Shown here in pieces: positions 8,536-15,788 of a stretch of DNA of 64,000 nucleotides. The DNA lies in assembly GCA_938014245.1 (NCBI GenBank), contig CALLSD010000005.1:26067-90066 (forward strand), written 5' to 3'. A program made the translations under genes and the position numbers. The notes beneath the pieces were generated by a model. The model ran no database searches, was not told the DNA's origin, and saw only the letters and a list, made by a program, of their open reading frames with translations. Source of the stretch: an uncultured Actinomyces sp. Its GTDB lineage: Bacteria; Actinomycetota; Actinomycetes; Actinomycetales; Actinomycetaceae. Numbering within the stretch: position 1 is the first letter of the stretch; each line of letters begins with the position of its first letter.

Positions 8536-8877
8536 ATTGCCGTATTCGCCAAGCCACCACGACGTGCCCCAAACTGGAGGCCTCGCGAGGCTTATACGCT
8601 CTTGGACAACAACTCTTGTGCGCGGAGGACCTGGAAGCAGCCACGGAGAGGCTTGCGCCTGACCCGACGCATGAAAGCTGTGTTTTGGTGGTGCTACACC
8701 CACTCTGCTCACCCTGAACCGGCAGCGATAATCCTGGCCACCATGCCCACCGACGCGCCCTCGAAAATGCCTGGCAACAAGCCACACAAACCCACCGGAA
8801 CCATCCCCGGCTGGGGCGACGCAATCTGCTTCAACGAACTCCACCACCCCACCCCCTACCACAACACCTGGGACTAA
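8530..8877 (+). pseudogene. IS1249-like transposase, C-terminal fragment
   Basis: The last 78 codons read RRGLRLTRRMKAVFWWCYTH, then PAAIILATMPTD and finally WGDAICFNELHHPTPYHNTW before the stop at 8877. The Trp-rich WWCY segment, the ATMPT motif and the WGD...E.H...Y..W ending are features I associate with IS1249-type (IS256-like) transposases. Just upstream, another frame gives PSHHDVPQTGGL, which resembles the preceding conserved segment, so a frameshift inside the fragment is likely. The N-terminal catalytic core is absent. The fragment abuts the truncated relaxase on one side and a terminal inverted repeat on the other. Confidence 0.6.
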
Positions 8878-8885
8878 CCCCCGAC

Positions 8886-8909
8886 CAACACGTTTTGTCC
8901 TATAACCCG
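8886..8909 (-). repeat. Right IS terminal inverted repeat
   Basis: CAACACGTTTTGTCCTATAA and the next four bases are the reverse complement of 3193-3216 with three mismatches. It lies 9 bases after the transposase fragment stop. Confidence 0.7.
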
Positions 8910-9265
8910 AAGATCATTCGATTCTTTTGGATTGGGTCGACGTCAGGATGTTTCGGCTACTTTCAGCGGGCCAGTCAAGTAGGTCTGGTTGAAGCGCGTG
9001 ATAAAGCGTGAGGTAGTGTCTGAAACCCTCTGAAAAACTCCTTCGTTTTCTTTCTCCAAACTGGACGCAAATGAAGGTACCGGTCTTTATCCTGGCTTCT
9101 GTCAGGTTGAAGGGCCTGATGTTCAATGAATCGCAGTGATGCTGAATCGTTGAGCAGGATCGACTGTATTTCGAATGCAGGAGGTTGTGATGGCGCGAGA
9201 TGCACTAGCCGCAATGTCATCTTGGGCGAATTCTCTGAGCACACGTGGCACTTGTGTCGCTTCTT
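8910..9265. other. Stretch without recognisable gene
   Basis: About 355 bases between the IS end and the first CRISPR-like repeat. A minus-strand open frame (8914-9126) gives a basic peptide that I do not recognise. No tRNA, terminator or repeat was seen. It may be remnant coding sequence. Confidence 0.4.
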
Positions 9266-9294
9266 GTTTTCCCCGCATACGCGGGGATGAGCCC
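9266..9294 (+). CRISPR. Isolated type I-E CRISPR repeat
   Basis: A 29-base unit starting GTTTTCCCCGC and ending GCGGGGATGAGCCC, the classical type I-E repeat form with its central GC-rich palindrome. No second repeat occurs at the expected 61-base distance on either side, so this is a solitary remnant. The EndoU open frame runs through it. Confidence 0.75.
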
Positions 9295-9640
9295 AATGCA
9301 GGCAGTGATTGATCACATTCTTTACGGGACAACAAAGGCAAACGGGAAGCGCATGGGCGGACACTCATACAGGCAAGCAGAACGCGAAATGAGGCCAGGA
9401 CAAATCGCCTTCCCAAGAACCTGGAGCGACACCGACATTATTAGGGACGCGTTTCTAACAATTAACGATCCGATGTCTCTTAGGCTTACGCAACAAGGTC
9501 GCCGAATTTACGCATACAGGACAGTTAATGGAGTGCAGGCGACTACGCAGATAAGCGTGAGAGGCACACACGCGACAAAGGGCGCGACAATCACTATATA
9601 TCCCATTAGGCGTAGGTGTACTTTGCGCATCAAATGGTAA
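9287..9640 (+). CDS. EndoU-family nuclease toxin domain (orphan C-terminal module)
   Basis: The core is DHILYGTTKANGKRMGGHSY, FPRTWSDTDIIRDAF, a short linker, GRRIYAYRTVNGVQ and ATITIYPIRR. This order (HIL, NGK..GGHSY, FP..WS, a G-V strand, T.YP) is the bacterial EndoU fold signature, including two active-site-type histidines. Bacterial EndoU domains are RNases found as C-terminal tips of polymorphic toxins (CDI, Rhs, WXG/LXG classes). Here only the tip is present: the frame opens inside a CRISPR-like repeat and has no signal, transport or pretoxin domain. The true start is uncertain (ATG 9287 or 9296, the former inside the repeat). It is followed after 29 bases by a small acidic gene on the same strand, as expected for toxin then immunity. 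Confidence 0.7.
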   Translation: MSPMQAVIDHILYGTTKANGKRMGGHSYRQAEREMRPGQIAFPRTWSDTDIIRDAFLTINDPMSLRLTQQGRRIYAYRTVNGVQATTQISVRGTHATKGATITIYPIRRRCTLRIKW

Positions 9641-9669
9641 GTTGAGATCAGTTGAGTGAGGGAGTGATT

Positions 9670-9933
9670 ATGACTGAGGCAATGTATACGGTCGAAGACC
9701 TTATTGAATATGCAGATAGTATCCTTCCTATGCCCGTTCTCGAAGATGAGGAGAGTAAGTTCCTTCTTGAAATAGGCGAGGACGAATCGCTCACGATGAA
9801 AATCATCGGAGACCTCACTATTTACGGAGCAGACATTCCGGAAAATCTAATCGACGGCCTTGTAAGGGGGTACAACGAAGAATTGATCCGGGAGTACTGG
9901 GAGGACTGCCTGTACGACAGGCAGCACGCCTAA
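9670..9933 (+). CDS. Small acidic protein, putative immunity protein to the EndoU toxin
   Basis: 87 residues starting MTEAMYTVEDLIEYADSILP, very rich in Glu and Asp (for example VLEDEESKFLLEIGEDES), with no signal or membrane segment. The ATG at 9670 is preceded by GAGGGAG at good spacing; an in-frame TTG at 9652 is less likely. Its position directly after an EndoU toxin domain, its size and its acidity are typical of cytosolic immunity proteins. I cannot assign it to a named immunity family. Function is inferred from context. Confidence 0.6.
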   Translation: MTEAMYTVEDLIEYADSILPMPVLEDEESKFLLEIGEDESLTMKIIGDLTIYGADIPENLIDGLVRGYNEELIREYWEDCLYDRQHA

Positions 9934-9945
9934 TTCTCCCTCTTC

Positions 9946-10035
9946 GTTTTCCCCGCACGCGCGGGGATGAGCCCAAGCCGAGCGCGGCGCAAAAACTGGT
10001 AAAGGAGTTTCCCCCACACACGCGGGGATGGGTTC
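9946..10035 (+). CRISPR. Two-repeat type I-E CRISPR remnant
   Basis: The first 29-base repeat (9946-9974) is near-canonical: GTTTTCCCCGCACGC then GCGGGGATGAGCCC. A 32-base spacer (9975-10006) leads to a degenerate second repeat (10007-10035) starting GTTTCCCCCACACACG and ending GGTTC. The exact 61-base period and decay of the last repeat are typical of the trailer end of an I-E array. No cas genes are in the window. Confidence 0.8.
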
Positions 10036-10158
10036 TCAAAAATAAGGCCGAGTTAACGGCCCTCCACTTTCTCTTGGCCACTTTATTTCAGGCTCGCGGG
10101 GGATACCGGCTCGGCACCTAAATCCTAACAAGCCAGAACATGAAAGGCAACCCCTCAT

Positions 10159-10187
10159 CTACTCCCCGCACACGCGGGATGAGCCGA
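10159..10187 (+). repeat. Degenerate CRISPR-like repeat
   Basis: CTCCCCGCACACGCGGGAT followed by GAGCCG resembles the core of the I-E repeat with one base missing from the central G run. It stands alone, with no repeat 61 bases away. Confidence 0.5.
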
Positions 10188-10410
10188 GATCCCGCTGGAA
10201 TAGAAAACGCTGGGCCTTCAGCCCCCGCGTTGAACCGAGCTGTTATTTCAAGCCTGGCGGAGGGTACCAACCCAGCGGCTCAATTCTATCAAACGGCTCT
10301 ACGAAAGGCACCCCCGGGTCTCTCGCCTTTGTCATGCCCGAAAAGCCGGGACCTCGATCATCTTGACCGCGTGCAAACAGCAAACGAACGACGCCAACTC
10401 ACCCGAGCTC
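10188..10410. other. Stretch without supported gene
   Basis: About 220 bases between the last CRISPR-like unit and the DUF4921 stop. An open plus-strand frame (10140-10433) gives a Pro/Ala-rich peptide with no recognisable pattern. Nothing else was seen. Confidence 0.4.
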
Positions 10411-11727
10411 TTACCTCAGTAGCAGCGGCGTGACCTTACACTCCTCGCCCAGCTTCATCGGCGCGATCGAACATTCATCGCGCATGACAACCAGGCGTTC
10501 CAGCATCCGCTGGTGCACGGACCATGGATCGATCGTATTGAGGTAAATCCTTGTCCCGCCCTCAAAACCGGCGATCGTGGAAATCCTCCACTTGATCAAA
10601 ATCCTCATGCGCATAGGAATTGATGAACTCGGGGGCCGGTAGTACCACTCCTCGTTACACGGTACCTCCGCGCCCGTCGCCGCGTGCATCGCGTGCACAA
10701 GGTCGCTGATGCCTCGTAATTGCTCAGGGGAGTACTCCCAGGGTTCAGCCGGCGCGTGAAGTGGCCAAATCGCCAAGGAGGGATAGCGATGTCCAAACCC
10801 AGCCATCGCCACAGCATGATCGTTTTGTGCCAAAACCAGCCCACGCGTCGCAGCAATCTTCAAGAGCTCGTCATAGATTCCCGGATAGGTTCGCACGCGC
10901 TCAATCTCGTCATGCGTCTGCGTCGAGAACTCATCAATCGCCACAAGCTGCTTGTGCAAGTGATCAAAAGACGCGCCCGCGGGCTTGAGCCAGTTCTGGA
11001 AGGCCACAACATACTTCACGGCTGGATCCAAGTCGTACAGGTCCCGCATCGCCCGCACGGTCATCGACATGTACTGGAAGTGTTCCTCGGGCGTCAGCGT
11101 CCCAGCCGAAGCCAATTGAGACGTGTCCTTCGCCCCATCGACGAAGTGGCGTCGCCCAACAATCAGATCGTGCCCGCCCGAAAAGAAACCATTCGCCTGA
11201 GTGAGCTTCTCCGAATCCGACAGATCCTCAAACTCCTCGAGGCTTCCACCCGAGGCTAAGAAACGCGCGCGGACAATATTCATCACGTGGTCGTAGCCCT
11301 GCGGGGACGCCAAGTATTCCGCCATCCGGCGCCGCTCGGCCTCGGAAGGAACATGGCCGTGATTGAGGTGCCAATAGTTATACGAAACGATCTCGAAAAG
11401 GTTGGGAATCCGCCGAAATTCAGCAACGGTATCCCCAAGTTCCTCAGCGCCGAGGCCGTGGAGAGTTTCCCATTCACCCTCGCTCGTGCGAACAATCCGC
11501 GCCTTCTCAGGAGGGGTTTCCAAGTATCGACCCGAACAGAAGGCGCAGTGATGCCCGTCTAAATCATGATCGATGATAGGGGCAGGCGAACCCGGGCGAG
11601 TCAGAGGGCGGTGAGCCCGACCCGGAACCGTCCACACTTCAGTTCCAGTTAAAAGGTTGCGCTGTTTGACCGTCCCGTCAGAAAGACGGAGGATCGCTTC
11701 GTCGCTCCCCGTAGGTAGTACAGCCAT
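10411..11727 (-). CDS. DUF4921 (GalT/HIT-like) protein
   Basis: 438 residues. The N-terminal third has DHDLDGHHCAFCSGRYLETP, a Cys/His cluster of the kind that binds zinc in galactose-1-phosphate uridylyltransferases. The middle has IVSYNYWHLNHGHVPSEAER, and later PAGASFDHLHKQLVAID provides an H-L-H motif like that of the HIT/GalT superfamily. HRYPSLAIWPLHAPAEPWEY and CNEEWYYRPPSSSIPMRMRI complete the DUF4921 pattern. A nucleotide-sugar or nucleotidyl transfer reaction is plausible by superfamily but no substrate can be named. It is a single minus-strand gene, well conserved in actinobacteria, and marks the return to core genome after the accessory region. Confidence 0.8.
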   Translation of the reverse strand: MAVLPTGSDEAILRLSDGTVKQRNLLTGTEVWTVPGRAHRPLTRPGSPAPIIDHDLDGHHCAFCSGRYLETPPEKARIVRTSEGEWETLHGLGAEELGDTVAEFRRIPNLFEIVSYNYWHLNHGHVPSEAERRRMAEYLASPQGYDHVMNIVRARFLASGGSLEEFEDLSDSEKLTQANGFFSGGHDLIVGRRHFVDGAKDTSQLASAGTLTPEEHFQYMSMTVRAMRDLYDLDPAVKYVVAFQNWLKPAGASFDHLHKQLVAIDEFSTQTHDEIERVRTYPGIYDELLKIAATRGLVLAQNDHAVAMAGFGHRYPSLAIWPLHAPAEPWEYSPEQLRGISDLVHAMHAATGAEVPCNEEWYYRPPSSSIPMRMRILIKWRISTIAGFEGGTRIYLNTIDPWSVHQRMLERLVVMRDECSIAPMKLGEECKVTPLLLR

Positions 11728-11777
11728 GCTTCTACTTTAGGCCGAAGATGCGTGTGCGTGTGTCCGAAAAATGAATT

Positions 11778-12191
11778 TCAGGCGGGTAGCCAGCCCTTAG
11801 CGCGACGGCCAAGATCCTCGAGCAAAGCGCTGGCCTCTTGAGCGCGATCAGGTTGAACAAAGAGATGGTCGTGGCGACGGCATGCAATGAAATTCGCGGT
11901 AATCGAACGCGCTGCGAGGATCTGTGCAATCGATGCAGTAATGCCAATTGCGGCAAGCTCGGTGGAAGAACCCAAGTCGATTCGCGTGTACAGTTCATCG
12001 GCATTGATACCTGCTTCACGGGCAATCTCTTGCTCAACGACCACGGTGTAGCCATCCTCGTCGCGGATCACGGCGAAGAAATCGACCCCCTGAGGAATCT
12101 CGTCGACCAGAGAGAAGACATAAGTGCCGCTGGGCTGAGGATCGAGGGAAGCAAGAACTCGGTCCAAGTCAGTCGTAGAAACATGAGTCAT
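11778..12191 (-). CDS. ACT domain-containing protein
   Basis: 137 residues from ATG 12191 (MTHVSTTDLDRVLASLDPQP). FFAVIRDEDGYTVVVEQEIA followed by GITASIAQILAARSITANFI and RHDHLFVQPDRAQEASALLE matches the small stand-alone ACT_3/ACT_7 (CASTOR-like) family, with two ACT folds in tandem. Such proteins probably sense amino acids; no ligand is established here. Longer starts (ATG 12239, TTG 12245) exist but add residues not seen in the family. Confidence 0.8.
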   Translation of the reverse strand: MTHVSTTDLDRVLASLDPQPSGTYVFSLVDEIPQGVDFFAVIRDEDGYTVVVEQEIAREAGINADELYTRIDLGSSTELAAIGITASIAQILAARSITANFIACRRHDHLFVQPDRAQEASALLEDLGRRAKGWLPA

Positions 12192-12277
12192 GTCTTCACG
12201 ATAGCCCAGCGGCACACCCACAATCTGTGCCTGTCTCATATCCAAAAACGATATGAGTTGCGCCTGAAGCGAAAGCG

Positions 12278-13123
12278 CTACATTCGGTCCATCTCATCGG
12301 GACGAGGCCCCGTGCGTCCTTCTTCCCCGCGATCCAGTTCGTCAATCCTGCGCATCTGATCCGCGTCCAATTCAAAGCCTGTAATGGCGAAGTTTTCCGC
12401 GCGCCGTTCATGCGAGGACGCTTTCGGGAAAGCGACGTCGCCTCGTTGAATTGCCCAGCGGAGAACAACTTGCGATTCTTGCGCACCGACTTGGCGCGCG
12501 ATATCGACAATGACGGGATCGGAAAGGACCGCCCCGCGCGCTAGGGGAGCCCATGCCTCGGTAATGATCCCGTAGCGAGCATTGAAATGGTGTAGCTCAC
12601 GGTTGGCGAAGTACGGGTGTGATTCGATCTGGTTGATGGAGGGCGGGACCTCGCAGCTATCGAGGATCGGCTGGAGGTGATGGGCCTCGAAATTCGAAAC
12701 ACCAATGGAACGCACCATCCCCTCACGGACAAAAGACTCCATCGCTCGCCACGTGGGCATAATATCGCCGCCGTAGTGCATGGGAAGAGGCCAGTGGATC
12801 AAGAACAAGTCCAAGTAGTCCAGCTGCAGTTCCTCCAAAGAACGCTCGAGGCTGGCGCGCGCAACATCGGGCTCATGGTTGGGATTGTTGAGCTTCGAGG
12901 TCACGAAAATTTCCTCGCGCGCCACAGGGCCGTCCGCGATGGCGCGTCCAACCTCGGCCTCATTTCCGTACATTTGCGCGGTGTCGATGTGGCGGTAGCC
13001 AAGCTCGAGTGCATCGAGGACTCCGCGAAAAGCGTCCTCGCCGACAAGCTTGTATGTTCCAAAGCCGAATTGGGGAATGGTATGCCCGGAAATCAAGGGC
13101 AAGTGCCGAACGCTGGGGGCCAT
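12278..13123 (-). CDS. Aldo/keto reductase
   Basis: 281 residues, NADPH-dependent (beta/alpha)8 oxidoreductase. The catalytic tetrad is visible: D47 and Y52 in RHIDTAQMYGNEAEVG, K77 in FVTSKLNN and H110 in LDLFLIHWPLP. The C-terminal cofactor part has VVLRWAIQRGDVAFPKASSHERRAEN, cut here only in wording. This is the 2,5-diketo-gluconate reductase-like class, whose natural substrate is usually unknown. Start MAPSVRHLPLISGHT at 13123 is used; an open frame extends upstream to 13252 but across the A+T-rich promoter region. A TetR-family gene is divergent, 180 bases away, and may control it. Confidence 0.9.
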   Translation of the reverse strand: MAPSVRHLPLISGHTIPQFGFGTYKLVGEDAFRGVLDALELGYRHIDTAQMYGNEAEVGRAIADGPVAREEIFVTSKLNNPNHEPDVARASLERSLEELQLDYLDLFLIHWPLPMHYGGDIMPTWRAMESFVREGMVRSIGVSNFEAHHLQPILDSCEVPPSINQIESHPYFANRELHHFNARYGIITEAWAPLARGAVLSDPVIVDIARQVGAQESQVVLRWAIQRGDVAFPKASSHERRAENFAITGFELDADQMRRIDELDRGEEGRTGPRPDEMDRM

Positions 13124-13303
13124 GATGAATACTCCACAAATTTTTATGATCTTAAAGACATGATATGTTCTTCGACCGTTGAAATTACTTTTCATTTCTT
13201 TACTAAATGCCGAAGAAACTTCTAAAACTGTTATTTTGGCTGAGAAAATCAACGAAAAAGTGACTATGCTGTGCCCAGTAATTCTTTAATCATGGAGGTG
13301 GCT
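13124..13303. promoter_or_regulatory. Divergent promoter region, aldo/keto reductase / TetR
   Basis: 180 A+T-rich bases between divergent starts. TTCTTCG near 13169 and CGAAGAA near 13210 are inverted but far apart. A TATGCT -10-like hexamer lies at 13265-13270 before the tetR-type gene. No clear TetR palindrome was identified. Confidence 0.35.
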
Positions 13304-14038
13304 GTGACTAAGAAACGCGCGGAGGGCGAAAGCAGAGCCCGTGCACTCACGCGCTCGCGCCTCGTTGACGCAGCAGTGGAAATTCTTGTTGAACGCGGTT
13401 TTGCGGGAACAAAAATTGATGAAGTTGTTGGTCGTGCGGGCTACACTCGCGGCGCATTCTATTCGAACTACTCGAATATGAATGAGCTCCTTGAGGATGC
13501 TTTCATCGCATATTCGACGCAACTTTTGACCGAGATGACGCAGGCTTTTGATTCAATCGAAGGCCCGCTGGACCTCGATAGCATCGTTGCAACGCTGGAA
13601 AGCCTGGCAACTCAGGGGCGCACCGCCTACATCCTCCTTATGGAATACCGTCTTTTCCAGATGCGTAACCCCGAGGCAAGTGGCATTCCGGGAAGTCAGC
13701 GCAACCAGCTGGCTGATTTTGTCACCGGCATGCTGGAGTCAGCCCTCGAGCGTATGGGGCGCAAGCCGCTTCTGCCAACGAACATCATGGGTGAGATCCT
13801 CTCGATCTTCTACCTCGAGGCTCTAGGGAGCGTCAATGACTCCGCAGAGGCAAACCAGATCCCGATCCGCAAGGTTGTCGACGTTATTGTCTTCGGTTTC
13901 TCGATCCCCAAGGATCAGGACCCGCAGACTGCAGCTTCCTTTGAGGGTGCCGATCGCGAACAATTCCGCGCCGAGGCTTTGGATCCCTCGCGCGAAGGAC
14001 TGATTCCTTTGGTGCGCGAGGCTATCGCGAGGAACTAG
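13304..14038 (+). CDS. TetR-family transcriptional regulator
   Basis: 244 residues from GTG 13304, chosen for TGGAGGT six bases upstream. The N-terminal helix-turn-helix is typical: LTRSRLVDAAVEILVERGFA, then GTKIDEVVGRAGYTRGAFYS NYSN around residues 30-60. The C-terminal ligand-binding part is all-helical (ESLATQGRTAYILLMEYRLF). It is divergent from the aldo/keto reductase, the usual arrangement for local repression of the neighbour. The effector is unknown. Confidence 0.9.
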   Translation: MTKKRAEGESRARALTRSRLVDAAVEILVERGFAGTKIDEVVGRAGYTRGAFYSNYSNMNELLEDAFIAYSTQLLTEMTQAFDSIEGPLDLDSIVATLESLATQGRTAYILLMEYRLFQMRNPEASGIPGSQRNQLADFVTGMLESALERMGRKPLLPTNIMGEILSIFYLEALGSVNDSAEANQIPIRKVVDVIVFGFSIPKDQDPQTAASFEGADREQFRAEALDPSREGLIPLVREAIARN

Positions 14039-14075
14039 AAGAACGCGCTTTAAGCGTTTTTCTTATTAGACGATT

Positions 14076-14106
14076 GTTGGGGGTATGCGATACGCATACC
14101 CCCAAC
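14076..14106. terminator. Intergenic hairpin (14-bp arms)
   Basis: GTTGGGGGTATGCG at 14076-14089 pairs with CGCATACCCCCAAC at 14093-14106. It lies between convergent genes (TetR and the 14158 gene) and is likely bidirectional, though the T tract is weak. A smaller hairpin with AACGC/GCGTT and a T run lies at about 14042-14063 behind the TetR gene. Confidence 0.6.
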
Positions 14107-14110
14107 TAGC

Positions 14111-14145
14111 ATTTTGGGCGGCACCGCGAAGATGCCGCCCAAAAT
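14111..14145. terminator. Second hairpin between convergent genes
   Basis: ATTTTGGGCGGCA (14111-14123) pairs with TGCCGCCCAAAAT (14133-14145) around a 9-base loop. The A/T tracts lie in the arms, as in bidirectional terminators. It is 12 bases after the stop of the minus-strand gene. Confidence 0.65.
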
Positions 14146-14157
14146 ACTCGATCGCCC

Positions 14158-14907
14158 TTACTTCAAATCAGCGGGCCACCAGGACACCGCGGATACTCGG
14201 CAGGTCAGTGCCTTCGCAGGAAGATCAGCTTCTGCCTTGAATTGCTTCGATTCACCCGGATTGATTCCCTCAATCTTCGCTTGCGTTGTCGCAGTATCAG
14301 TGGTTCCTTCAAGCGACGAAGTGATCGTGAGGGTGAGGTTCGACTTCTTCATTGAGCTCGTTGCTTCCTTCGGGCCCTTGTACTTCTTGAGCTCGCCCGA
14401 AATCCTCACGTGGTTGCCGTCGGGTTCGCACTTGAGGCTGATGTCCTCCAAGGAGGCTTGTAGCTTGGAGTAATCCTGATTAATAGTGAATGCCTTGACC
14501 TTGTTGGGGCAGACTTGCTCTGCGTATTCGCCCTTCGGATCAACGGTCTTCAACTGTTTGAGGAGGTCTTGGATCTTGCCTGCATCGCTGGCAGATGCGG
14601 GGGTGACCGAATCACACCACGGCTGAACTCGAGCCGTGGCTGCTTTCTGTTGCGTTTCAGTGAGTTGTTGCTCAATCGAGGCTGACTGCGACTGAAGATT
14701 ACTGGTCTCTGAACTCAGGGAGCTGACCTTCTGGTAAGCGAGCAGGGCTTGAACCAGTGTGACAACTGCCCAGACCAAGCTGATAGCGCACAGCGCGGCG
14801 GTAATTCGCACAACACGCTTCGGCATCTTCGAAGAGGGAGCCTTCGTTTCCTGTGGCTTCTCGGATTGAGTGGATTCACCTGTTGCCTGGGGATTCATGC
14901 TGCTCAC
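14158..14907 (-). CDS. Single-pass membrane protein with coiled coil and extracellular domain
   Basis: 249 residues: a charged cytoplasmic N-terminus, one membrane segment (ITAALCAISLVWAVVTLVQA), a short coiled coil (SSETSNLQSQSASIEQQLTE), then a domain with two Cys pairs (PWCDSV, QVCPNK, SLKCEPD, LTCRVS) and a beta-rich tail (LTLTITSSLEGTTDTATTQA). The tail resembles FxLYD-type domains, weakly. The start ATG overlaps the stop of the upstream DUF2510 gene (ATGA), so the two are translationally coupled. Function is unknown; an envelope role is inferred. Confidence 0.7.
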   Translation of the reverse strand: MSSMNPQATGESTQSEKPQETKAPSSKMPKRVVRITAALCAISLVWAVVTLVQALLAYQKVSSLSSETSNLQSQSASIEQQLTETQQKAATARVQPWCDSVTPASASDAGKIQDLLKQLKTVDPKGEYAEQVCPNKVKAFTINQDYSKLQASLEDISLKCEPDGNHVRISGELKKYKGPKEATSSMKKSNLTLTITSSLEGTTDTATTQAKIEGINPGESKQFKAEADLPAKALTCRVSAVSWWPADLK

Positions 14908-15788
14908 TTGCCCGACCCTTCCAGCTGTTTGTTCAATGCGTCAAGCTTCTTTTGCTGTTCCGCGACACTTTGACGCAGTGGCTGAATTTGAGCGTCAAGG
15001 ATGGAGGCGCGATCTTGATTGTGCTGTGCAGAATTCATGAGTGCGAAGCCGGAAACAGTAAAAGCGACCGTCAAAAGCACATACATGACGGTGAGGAACT
15101 TTTGCTTACCCGTCCATGCGGAGGGTTTCTTCGGCTTTGCGGGCTTCGCTGGGCGAGCAGGCGCCATGGGGGCCGCGGGTGCGCCGGGGAAGCGAGATGT
15201 GCTGCTTGATCCGTATGCCCCCTGCGTTGTCGAGGCGTAGGAAGGCCGCGTTGGCGCCGCTGAGTAGCCCGCTTGAGGTGCGCCAGGAACGCTCGCCTGG
15301 GGTGCGCCGCCGTTACGAGGCTGGGGCTGCGCGGAAGGCATGTGGGTAGCTGGCACGGACGCAGGGCGAGCCTGAGCGGAGTACGCCTGGGGCTGAGCCA
15401 AGGGTGCTTGGGCCGGCGCGGGCGCAGGGCGAGCCTGCGCAAAGGGCGCTTGAGGCTGTGCGGAAGAAGGACGTGCCTGTGGCTGCGCAAACGGCGCTTG
15501 AGGCTGCGCGGAAGAAGGGCGCGCTTGCGCAAAGGGCGCTTGGGGCTGGGCGCTTGAAGCCTGAGCAGATGGGTACTGTGCCTGTGCAGAGCCGGTCGTT
15601 GAAGCTGATGGGTGAGCGGGCACAGCGCTGTAGGCGGATGACGAGGTCGTTACTCTACCTGCAGGGGTCGTGCCGTTTGTGGCACCGGTTGCTGCCTGTG
15701 TATAGCTGGTCCACTGCGATCCGTCCCACCATCTCAGCTGGGAGGAGTTCGAGGGATCGCGGTACCAACCCGGCTGCGGATTTGTCAT
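14904..15788 (-). CDS. DUF2510 protein with Ala/Pro/Gln-rich repeats and membrane segment
   Basis: 294 residues. PQPGWYRDPSNSSQLRWWDG at the N-terminus is the DUF2510 signature, a short Trp-rich module at cytoplasmic N-termini of actinobacterial membrane proteins. A low-complexity region follows, made of near-repeats of AQPQAPFAQARPSS (roughly residues 70-150), then a basic stretch (RPAKPAKPKKPSAWTGKQK), one membrane segment (FLTVMYVLLTVAFTVSGFAL) and a final coiled coil (LRQSVAEQQKKLDALNKQLE). It is the first gene of a two-gene operon with the next membrane protein, with a 4-base overlap. The repeated region may vary in length between strains. Function is unknown. Confidence 0.8.
   Translation of the reverse strand: MTNPQPGWYRDPSNSSQLRWWDGSQWTSYTQAATGATNGTTPAGRVTTSSSAYSAVPAHPSASTTGSAQAQYPSAQASSAQPQAPFAQARPSSAQPQAPFAQPQARPSSAQPQAPFAQARPAPAPAQAPLAQPQAYSAQARPASVPATHMPSAQPQPRNGGAPQASVPGAPQAGYSAAPTRPSYASTTQGAYGSSSTSRFPGAPAAPMAPARPAKPAKPKKPSAWTGKQKFLTVMYVLLTVAFTVSGFALMNSAQHNQDRASILDAQIQPLRQSVAEQQKKLDALNKQLEGSGK

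Larger units (their letters stand above)
3193..8909. mobile_element. IS-end-bounded 5.7-kb accessory segment (IS1249-like ends)
   Basis: The 24-base sequence at 3193-3216 (GGGGTTATAGGACACCACG...) matches the reverse complement of 8886-8909 at 21 of 24 positions. The right copy lies 9 bases after the stop of a transposase C-terminal fragment, where an IS terminal inverted repeat is expected. The segment encloses the decayed mobilisation genes and the methyltransferase/ATPase pair. It could be a composite element, or two IS remnants in opposite orientation left by deletions. No clear target-site duplication was seen outside the ends, so current mobility is doubtful. Confidence 0.6.

Noticed and set aside
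8536..8824. N-terminal part of the long minus-strand relaxase frame
   Set aside because: The translation there is Trp/Ser-rich and unrelated to relaxases, while the plus strand gives transposase-like sequence.
9818..10081. Minus-strand frame through the CRISPR repeats with THPRVCG
   Set aside because: This peptide pattern is the usual artefact of translating type I-E repeats.
10140..10433. Plus-strand frame of 97 residues before DUF4921
   Set aside because: Starts over a degenerate CRISPR repeat, no Shine-Dalgarno, no family pattern.
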